Below, piece by piece: positions 49,416 through 56,209 of a stretch of DNA of 64,000 bases. Where the stretch lies: NCBI GenBank assembly GCA_020444425.1, contig JAHLLB010000006.1, positions 62,001 through 126,000 on the forward strand, in the 5' to 3' direction. Numbering within the stretch: position 1 is the stretch's first letter; every line of letters begins with the position of its first letter. This DNA comes from a bacterium. Lineage in GTDB: Bacteria > Electryoneota > Electryoneia > Electryoneales > Electryoneaceae. Below the pieces are notes generated by a model. The model saw only the letters and a program-made list of their open reading frames with translations. It did not search any database and was not told where the DNA came from. The translations under genes were made by a program, and so were the position numbers.

Positions 49416-49437
49416 TGTCCGATATCACGGAAAGTCC

Positions 49438-50613
49438 ATGCGTCGGAAACGCATCTGCCTGTTGATTAACAAGTTAGCTCGTGGTGGGGCGGAGACACAG
49501 TGTGTCCGTCTCGCGACCGGGCTGCATGCGCGCGGCTGGCGGGTGCGGGTGGTGACGTTGCTGCCCTCGACGGCGTTCACGGAAGAGTTGACCGAAACGG
49601 GTATCCCGGTTGTCGATATCAGTGACGGTGGATCGCCGTATCGTCCGCAGAACCTGCTGCGGCTGCTGGAACAGTTCTGGAGTTTCAAGCCCGATGTACT
49701 GGTCACCTTCCTGTTCCAGGCGGATGTTGTCGGGCGAATACTGGGCAACGCGTTCGGGATTCCGGTCCGGATTACGTCGATCCGCAATGAGTTCTTCGGC
49801 GCGTCGGACAAGCCACGTGACCACTGGAGTGTGCGATTGCGGGAAGAGCTGATTCGCCGTACGGATGTTCGCGCCAGCCTCAGCACGACCAACTCTGAGC
49901 TGGCGGCGGTGAGTTTGATCGAACGGGGGATTGTGCCGTCGAACCGGCTGCGCATCATCCGCAACATGGTCGACCTCGCTCCCTTTACGCCGATGACAGC
50001 TGAGCAACGGGCGGCATTCCGGCGTGAACACGGGGTGGAGGGCGATTCCGATTTTGTCTGGGTGCATGCCGGACGGCTGGAGACACAGAAGGATCAGGCG
50101 ACGCTGCTGCGAGCATTTACGGAGCATTGGAAAACGCACGAACACGCGCGGCTGTGGATTCTCGGTGATGGAGCGAGGCGACAGGAGCTGGAGGCGTTGG
50201 CCGGGCAGCTGGGTGTGACGGATCGCGTGCTCTTCGCTGGGGAACGGCCGAATGTGCCGGACTGGCTGCGTGCTGCGGACGCGTTCGTGCTGTCGTCCAA
50301 GTGGGAGGGCCTGCCGAATGTGCTGCTGGAAGCCGCGGCGGCGCGTCTGCCGGTGGTGAGTACCGATGTCGGTGGGGTGCGTGAGGCGATGGCGCCGGAT
50401 TTGTTCGGTTACTTGACCGAAGCCGGGTCGGTGGATTCGTTGCGTGAGGCGATGGATCGCATGGTAACGCTGCAGCAGGACAATCGGCACGAATTTGATG
50501 TCCTCGGCGCGACGAACTTCGCGCATGTGCTTGACCGTTTCGGCAGCGACGGCGTGCTCGATCAGTGGGAAGACCTGTTCACGGAACTGATGCGGGTAAG
50601 GCTCGAAAAGTGA
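49438..50613 (+). CDS. Glycosyltransferase family 4
   Basis: ICLLINKLARGGAETQCVRLATGLHARGW...AGRLETQKDQATLLRAF...FVLSSKWEGLPNVLLEAAAARLPVVSTDVGGVREAM. Confidence 0.93.
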   Translation: MRRKRICLLINKLARGGAETQCVRLATGLHARGWRVRVVTLLPSTAFTEELTETGIPVVDISDGGSPYRPQNLLRLLEQFWSFKPDVLVTFLFQADVVGRILGNAFGIPVRITSIRNEFFGASDKPRDHWSVRLREELIRRTDVRASLSTTNSELAAVSLIERGIVPSNRLRIIRNMVDLAPFTPMTAEQRAAFRREHGVEGDSDFVWVHAGRLETQKDQATLLRAFTEHWKTHEHARLWILGDGARRQELEALAGQLGVTDRVLFAGERPNVPDWLRAADAFVLSSKWEGLPNVLLEAAAARLPVVSTDVGGVREAMAPDLFGYLTEAGSVDSLREAMDRMVTLQQDNRHEFDVLGATNFAHVLDRFGSDGVLDQWEDLFTELMRVRLEK

Positions 50614-50653
50614 AGGACAGGAACAGGCAGGAACAGACAGGAACAGACAGGAA
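50612..50653. repeat. 10-bp tandem repeat, about 3-4 units
   Basis: GGACAG GAACAGGCAG GAACAGACAG GAACAGACAG GAA, starting at the glycosyltransferase stop codon. Confidence 0.8.
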
Positions 50654-50730
50654 TGGCGTTCGCTAGTCCGTGCGGATGACCCGCGATAGCCGTCACAAAC
50701 AGCCGTGACGGACAATCACGGGCACCAACA

Positions 50731-50762
50731 CATGCCCACGACATTTATGTCGTGGCTTATCC
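50731..50762 (-). repeat. 32-nt palindrome CATGCCCACGACATTTATGTCGTGGCTTATCC
   Basis: Reverse complement nearly identical to 56041-56072. Confidence 0.75.
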
Positions 50763-50782
50763 TACCTTAAAGGACTAGCTTG

Positions 50783-50874
50783 TGTCATCCTGAACGAAAT
50801 GAAGAAGAACGAGCTTCGTTGTCCGTTATCGAGGCTGGAGATTCTTCATTCCACTTCGTTCCATTCAGAATGAC
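50783..50874. repeat. MITE-like intergenic element, copy E
   Basis: GTCATCCTGAACGAAATGAAGAAGAACGAG...GAGATTCTTCATTCCACTTCGTTCCATTCAGAATGAC. Confidence 0.75.
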
Positions 50875-50907
50875 ACCCCGCAACACCCACCGACCACCGA
50901 TCAACGT

Positions 50908-52371
50908 CTACCGACCCACCCCCTCCTTCACGAATCGCAAACTGTCGCCGGGGACGAAACCGTACCCCGCCGCGCCGCCACGGACGGTCAGGCGATACTC
51001 ACCATCGATCAGGTTGCCGGGGACGGTCAATCCGAGATCCGGCCAAGTCAGCCACTCACCGTTGGGGAAGGTCATGAGCCGGTGCCAGACACGGGCGGTG
51101 GTGCCGTTTGGGCCGGTGACATCGGCCCAAACGTGGCCCTCCAGCGGCTGCGGAAACTGGTTGTAGACCATGCCGTCGAAGACGACCTCGCCGCCGGCAG
51201 AGGGAACCGTCGTCTGACGTGGAACCAGCCGGATGATGAACTGCGGAGGGTCATTGGTCGGGTTCACAAACCAACGGACTTCTTCATCCAGCAAATCCGT
51301 GTCGCCATCATTATCGATGTCGGCAGCGATCAGTTGGTCGATGAAAGGAATCGAAATGTCTGTGTAGGTCAGCGAATCGAATGTGACATTGTCACCTTGG
51401 TTCAATAGTAGCAGGTGACGGACTGCAAGGTCCGTGTCACCATCGGAATCAGCATCCAGGATGGCGATCACCCAATCGGTGCCGTAATCCTGCTGGTAGA
51501 TTACGTGTTCAGTGAAGTCACCCACACCACTATTCTCGTACCAGGATACCGTGGCGGGCCAATCATCGGGGTAATCGTCGATGAAATTCTGGAATACGGC
51601 GATATCCAGATCGCCGTCCTGATCGAAGTCGCCTAGCTTCGGCTCGCTGTATGAATTCGATTGGAGGTCGGTTACGTCAATGTGGATCATGTCCCAGGTC
51701 TGATCCAGCTGTGCGAAATAGACATCCAAAGCACCAAGACTCGGCGTCACGAAATCGAGCAGGCCATCACAGTTCAAGTCACCAAGGTCGGACTGTGGAA
51801 ATCCTGCCATCGAATTGTTGGTGAGTACGCCAACGAAACTGCCATCGGGTTGCTGATACCACGTGGAGAATCCTTGCGAACCGCCGTTCAGATCGAAATT
51901 GGTGACGATGTCTATATCGCCGTCTCCATCGATGTCGCCAGCCGCAGAACGCCCGCTTGTGTAGCCCTCAGTGAATTCCTGGATCAGGTGCGCGTCAAAC
52001 TGCCCGTCGCCAAGGTATTCAAGCCAGGCGAGTCGACCCTCGTTGATCATGGTTCCATAGAAAACAAAGTCGATATCGCCGTCCTGATCGAAATCAATCC
52101 AATCACCATCTTGAGCAAAAGCAATGTCCTGCACGCCTTCCTGGTACTCTCCCCATAGGTTCGGCAGGTGGTTGATTGATCCAAGGAGCGGGCCGTACAT
52201 CAGCCACACGTCCAAGTCCCCATCGTTGTCGTAATCGAACACACCAACCGGGCCATTGTTGTCGCCTTGCCAGGACGGCAGGGTCTGGTCCGGCCAGAGC
52301 TGCGCGTAGATTGGACTTGTAAGTAGGGAGACTAACAGTATGATGGCGAATGTCAGGAAATAGCGTTTCAT
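50908..52371 (-). CDS. FG-GAP/VCBS repeat secreted protein, paralog 1
   Basis: Signal peptide MKRYFLTFAIILLVSLLTSPIYAQ; repeated D.D.DGDxD motifs; C-terminal NPTNDPPQFIIRLVPRQ...DSLRFVKEG domain. Confidence 0.85.
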   Translation of the reverse strand: MKRYFLTFAIILLVSLLTSPIYAQLWPDQTLPSWQGDNNGPVGVFDYDNDGDLDVWLMYGPLLGSINHLPNLWGEYQEGVQDIAFAQDGDWIDFDQDGDIDFVFYGTMINEGRLAWLEYLGDGQFDAHLIQEFTEGYTSGRSAAGDIDGDGDIDIVTNFDLNGGSQGFSTWYQQPDGSFVGVLTNNSMAGFPQSDLGDLNCDGLLDFVTPSLGALDVYFAQLDQTWDMIHIDVTDLQSNSYSEPKLGDFDQDGDLDIAVFQNFIDDYPDDWPATVSWYENSGVGDFTEHVIYQQDYGTDWVIAILDADSDGDTDLAVRHLLLLNQGDNVTFDSLTYTDISIPFIDQLIAADIDNDGDTDLLDEEVRWFVNPTNDPPQFIIRLVPRQTTVPSAGGEVVFDGMVYNQFPQPLEGHVWADVTGPNGTTARVWHRLMTFPNGEWLTWPDLGLTVPGNLIDGEYRLTVRGGAAGYGFVPGDSLRFVKEGVGR

Positions 52372-52416
52372 TGAGGATCTCGGTTTGCAAGTGATGGATG
52401 AATATACGACAAGACC

Positions 52417-52450
52417 GGGGACAGCCCTGCTGCGCAGTAGGGCTGTCCCC
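52417..52450. repeat. Palindrome of the GGGGACA...TGTCCCC family
   Basis: GGGGACAGCCCT-gctgcgcagt-AGGGCTGTCCCC between paralogs 1 and 2. Confidence 0.7.
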
Positions 52451-52468
52451 CGAAAATCGGACCACCGC

Positions 52469-54010
52469 CTACTGGGCCTCACCCTCCTTCACAAACCGCA
52501 GGCTGTCGCCGGGGACAAAGCCGTATCCTGCCGCGCCGGCACGGACGGTCAGACGGTACTCGCCGTCGATCAGGTTGCCGGGGACAGCCAGGCCGAGGTT
52601 GGGCCAGGTTAACCACTCGCCGTTGGTGACCGTCATCCGTCGGTGCCAGACACGGGCGCTGTTGCCGTTCGGGCCGGTGACATCGGCCCAGACATGTCCT
52701 TCCATCGGCTGCGGGAACTGGTTGTAGATCATGCCGTCGAAGACGACCTCGCCACCGGCGGACGGGACTGTCATCTGACGCGGTACCAATCGGATGATGA
52801 ACTGCGGCGGGTCATTGGTCGGGTTTTCGTACCAGTAGACGTGCTCGTTGAACAGGTCGACGTCGCCGTCGTTGTCGATGTCGGCTTTCTCGAGGATCTC
52901 GAAATGGTAGGGATCGTCGGGTTCGAATTGCTGCTGGACGAAGGTTTCATCATCGCCCTGGTTGATGAAGAAGATCCCACCAACTGCGACATCCATGTCG
53001 CCGTCGTTGTCGATGTCGAGCATGCGGAGAGGACGAGAGGCATTCATTTCTTCATGGTCAATTGGATACAGTATTGTGTGGCGTGAAAATGCCATACCGC
53101 CCTCATTTTCCCACCAGGCAATCTCCCCGAACCAAAGCGTTGTAAATGCATAACGTTGCGTGACGAAATCAAGGTCGCCATCACCGTCGAAATCGTCGAT
53201 ATCGTAGTAGGCGAATACAAACGCGAAGCCGCCGGGAAGGGGGTCAACTTCAACCGATGTCCACCCGTCAGCGGAACCGAAATGAGCTTCCAAACCGTCA
53301 TCGGTAGCCATCAGGAAATCAAGCCAGCCATCTCCGTTGAAATCAGCAAGATCTGAAGGACGATTACCTACGATGCTGGTGACAATTTCAATCTCGAATG
53401 TGCCGTCTGGTTGTTGATACCACAGATGAACGAAACCAAACATATCTGGATTCGGGCCGAAAACAGTCAAAAAATCAACATCGCCGTCGTTGTCAAGATC
53501 GCCGGTGCTGATAGAGCCGCTGTTCTCGATGTCGCTGACGATCAGATGATACGTGAATTCCAACTCCCCCAACCGCTCGATCCAGCCGACGGCATAGGGA
53601 TGATTAACATAGGGGTAAGATCTGCCACTGAAAGCGTAGTCAAGGTCTCCATCATTGTCCACATCCGCAGTGTCTGTATAAAACAATGTAAGACTATCTG
53701 ACAATCCTACGTCACTATACACTTCCCAAGTAGCAGGTAAATAATTAGCCAAAAAATTACTATCAGTATACAATGCAGTAAGATCATCATCCCCATCTCC
53801 ATCCCAATCGTGAATCTCTAATGATCCATGAACTGCTCCAGCAGCCGAAACTGGGAGTTCATGCCTGACCCATTGGGCGGATGAGGTGGCTGCACAACAC
53901 AATGCTAGCGAGAATGTTAGAAGAATAGAACGAATAATGACTCTTCGGAGAGCACTTTTGCTGAAAGAATTTTGCGCTTTCACTTGACAAGCTGAAATTT
54001 CCGGTTTCAT
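52469..54010 (-). CDS. FG-GAP/VCBS repeat secreted protein, paralog 2
   Basis: Repeated NDGDxD motifs and the same C-terminal NPTNDPPQFIIRLVPRQMTVPSAGGEVVFDGMIYNQFPQPMEGHVWADVTGPNG domain. Confidence 0.85.
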   Translation of the reverse strand: MKPEISACQVKAQNSFSKSALRRVIIRSILLTFSLALCCAATSSAQWVRHELPVSAAGAVHGSLEIHDWDGDGDDDLTALYTDSNFLANYLPATWEVYSDVGLSDSLTLFYTDTADVDNDGDLDYAFSGRSYPYVNHPYAVGWIERLGELEFTYHLIVSDIENSGSISTGDLDNDGDVDFLTVFGPNPDMFGFVHLWYQQPDGTFEIEIVTSIVGNRPSDLADFNGDGWLDFLMATDDGLEAHFGSADGWTSVEVDPLPGGFAFVFAYYDIDDFDGDGDLDFVTQRYAFTTLWFGEIAWWENEGGMAFSRHTILYPIDHEEMNASRPLRMLDIDNDGDMDVAVGGIFFINQGDDETFVQQQFEPDDPYHFEILEKADIDNDGDVDLFNEHVYWYENPTNDPPQFIIRLVPRQMTVPSAGGEVVFDGMIYNQFPQPMEGHVWADVTGPNGNSARVWHRRMTVTNGEWLTWPNLGLAVPGNLIDGEYRLTVRAGAAGYGFVPGDSLRFVKEGEAQ

Positions 54011-54275
54011 TTTTGCTCCTGTATGACAAACCATCATCACCCAAGAAAGAAATGTCGCTCATGGAAACTAAATTCCTTTCCTCCTATGCGCAACCCTCAG
54101 GTGATTATTACTACCTTGGTCCGATTGGGAAAAACTACCTCGAAGCCCTCACGGACGCACGATTGTACATCGACGTTCACTTGCGTCTGGGAATAGACGC
54201 GGGACCCACCGCCGCGAACAACCTTCATCTCGATGAGAGTGTAGAAGTCATCCTCTTGGACCAAGGTAGTCGTAG

Positions 54276-54389
54276 CCCGGCACTCCCAGTGCCGGGAACC
54301 CAGTTGCCACGGACGACGGGTGGCCCGGGGCTTCAGCCTCGGGTCTCACATCCGTCAGGAAACATGAAACCCGGGTTTGAAAACCCGGG
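54276..54389. repeat. Cluster of three different palindromes
   Basis: CCCGGCACT-ccc-AGTGCCGGG (54276-54296); CCCGGGGCTTCAGCCTCGGG (54324-54343); CCCGGGTTT-ga-AAACCCGGG (54370-54389). Confidence 0.75.
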
Positions 54390-54403
54390 CCACACAAAAG
54401 CAC

Positions 54404-55891
54404 CTACCGCCCCGCTTGCTTCACAAACCGCAAACTATCCCCCGGCACGAAACCGTAGCCCGACGCGCCGCCACGGACGGTCATCCGGTACTCGCCGCCG
54501 GGCAAGTTGCCGGGGACTGTCAGCCCGAGATCGGGCCAGGTCAGCCACTCGCCGTTGGTGAATGTCATGCGTCGGTGCCAGACACGGGCGCTGTTGCCGT
54601 TCGGGCCGGTGACGTCGGCCCAGAGATGCCCTTCCATCGGCTGCGGGAACTGGTTGTAGATCATGCCGTCGAAGACGACATCACCGCCGGCGGACGGAAC
54701 TATCGTCTGGCGCGGAACCAGCCGGATGATGAATTGCGGCGGGTCATTGGTCGGGTTTTCGTACCAGTAGACGTGCTCGTTGAAGAGGTCAATGTCGCCA
54801 TCGTTGTCGATGTCTGCTTTCTCGAGGATCTCGAAGTCGTAGGGATCATCCGGTTCGTATTGCTGTTGGACGAAGGTATCGTCATCGCCCTGGTTGACGA
54901 AGAAGATCCCACCAACTGCCACATCCAGGTCGCCGTCGTTCTCGATGTCGAACATGCGGAGAGGACGCGTTGAGTTCATTTCGTCTTCGTCAATGGGGTA
55001 TAGAATGGTGCGGCGCGAAAATGCCATGCCGCCCAGATTTTCCCACCAGGCAATCTCCCCGAACCAAAGCGTTGGAAACGCGTAGCGTTGCGTGACGAAA
55101 TCAAGGTCGCCGTCACCGTCGAAATCGTCAATGTCAAAGTAGCCGAAGACGTACGCGAAGCCGCCGGGAAGTGGGTCTATTTCGACCGATGTCCACCCGT
55201 CAGCGGAACCGAAATGAGCTTCCAAACCGTCAGCGGTAGCCATCACAAAATCGAGCCAGCCGTTTCCGTCAAAATCAGCCAGCTCCGAAGGACGCAGGCC
55301 AACGATACTGGTAACAATCTCAATCTCGAATGTGCCGTCAGGTTGTTGCAACCATAGGTGGACAGCACCAAACATATCTGGATTCGGGCCGAAAACAGTC
55401 AAGAAATCGATATCCCCGTCGTTGTCAAGATCGCCGGGGTGGATAGTACCTGAGTTTTCAGACTGAGAGATTAAATGGAGTTGAAACGCCGGGTAGCCAA
55501 GATTCTCGAGCAATCCGATTGTGTATTGCCACGGGTCAGGAGAATCTTGCATCCAACCGCTAAAGAAATAGTCCAGATCTCCATCGGTATCCCAATCTAC
55601 CTGATCAGAATGATAAAAAGACGCGGAATCCGAAATGTTAGAGTCTTCATGCAGTATCCAGTCATCAGGGAATTCATTTTCGACGAACCTTAGATGAGAA
55701 CTAAGAATGACGAGATCGAGATCACCGTCTGATTCCAAGTCGTCCATCCCCAAAAATCCACCAACGACACCGGCTGCACTGGTCGGGAGTTCATGTCGCT
55801 CCCACTGGGCATGGGACGGCGGGGACAGCGTCAGGATGATCGCGGCGGCGAACAGGAAGATTGTAAATGAGGTTGGGCTTGCGGGTTTCAT
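54404..55891 (-). CDS. FG-GAP/VCBS repeat secreted protein, paralog 3
   Basis: Signal peptide; second half nearly the same as paralog 2 (FLTVFGPNPDMFG...YENPTNDPPQFIIRLVPRQ...). Confidence 0.85.
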   Translation of the reverse strand: MKPASPTSFTIFLFAAAIILTLSPPSHAQWERHELPTSAAGVVGGFLGMDDLESDGDLDLVILSSHLRFVENEFPDDWILHEDSNISDSASFYHSDQVDWDTDGDLDYFFSGWMQDSPDPWQYTIGLLENLGYPAFQLHLISQSENSGTIHPGDLDNDGDIDFLTVFGPNPDMFGAVHLWLQQPDGTFEIEIVTSIVGLRPSELADFDGNGWLDFVMATADGLEAHFGSADGWTSVEIDPLPGGFAYVFGYFDIDDFDGDGDLDFVTQRYAFPTLWFGEIAWWENLGGMAFSRRTILYPIDEDEMNSTRPLRMFDIENDGDLDVAVGGIFFVNQGDDDTFVQQQYEPDDPYDFEILEKADIDNDGDIDLFNEHVYWYENPTNDPPQFIIRLVPRQTIVPSAGGDVVFDGMIYNQFPQPMEGHLWADVTGPNGNSARVWHRRMTFTNGEWLTWPDLGLTVPGNLPGGEYRMTVRGGASGYGFVPGDSLRFVKQAGR

Positions 55892-55976
55892 TGGAAGACA
55901 CCCCCGGACGATTCCACTGTCGGATAATCCCGACTTACTCTTTAGCAGTCGGGGAAATCATTTTGCTACGTTAACC

Positions 55977-56130
55977 GACGGACAATCCCGGCTGGCGAAG
56001 CCATCCGGGGCACACGGTACACCGAGGAATATAACCCTCGGACAAGCCACGACATGAATGTCGTGGGCATGGACGAACCGATATTGGAACCCCCAGGATG
56101 ACCCCAGACTTGAATGCCGTGGGCATCTAT
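55977..56130. repeat. Palindromic repeat cluster
   Basis: CGGACAATCCCGGCTGGCGAAGCCATCCGGGGCAC; GGACAAGCCACGACATGAATGTCGTGGGCATG (56041-56072); partial copy GACTTGAATGCCGTGGGCAT (56107-56126). Confidence 0.7.
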
Positions 56131-56209
56131 GTTGACACCTTCAGCATCACATGATCCCGTCGAGCTCACTTGGCGTCGGGGCATACTTCACCAAGACACT
56201 GTTTTATAT

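Noticed and set aside
52469-55400. CRISPR-like regular repeats in the GTCGCCGTCGTTGTCGATGTCG stretches
   Set aside because: They are in-frame codons of DGD-type calcium-binding FG-GAP repeats, not spacer-repeat arrays.
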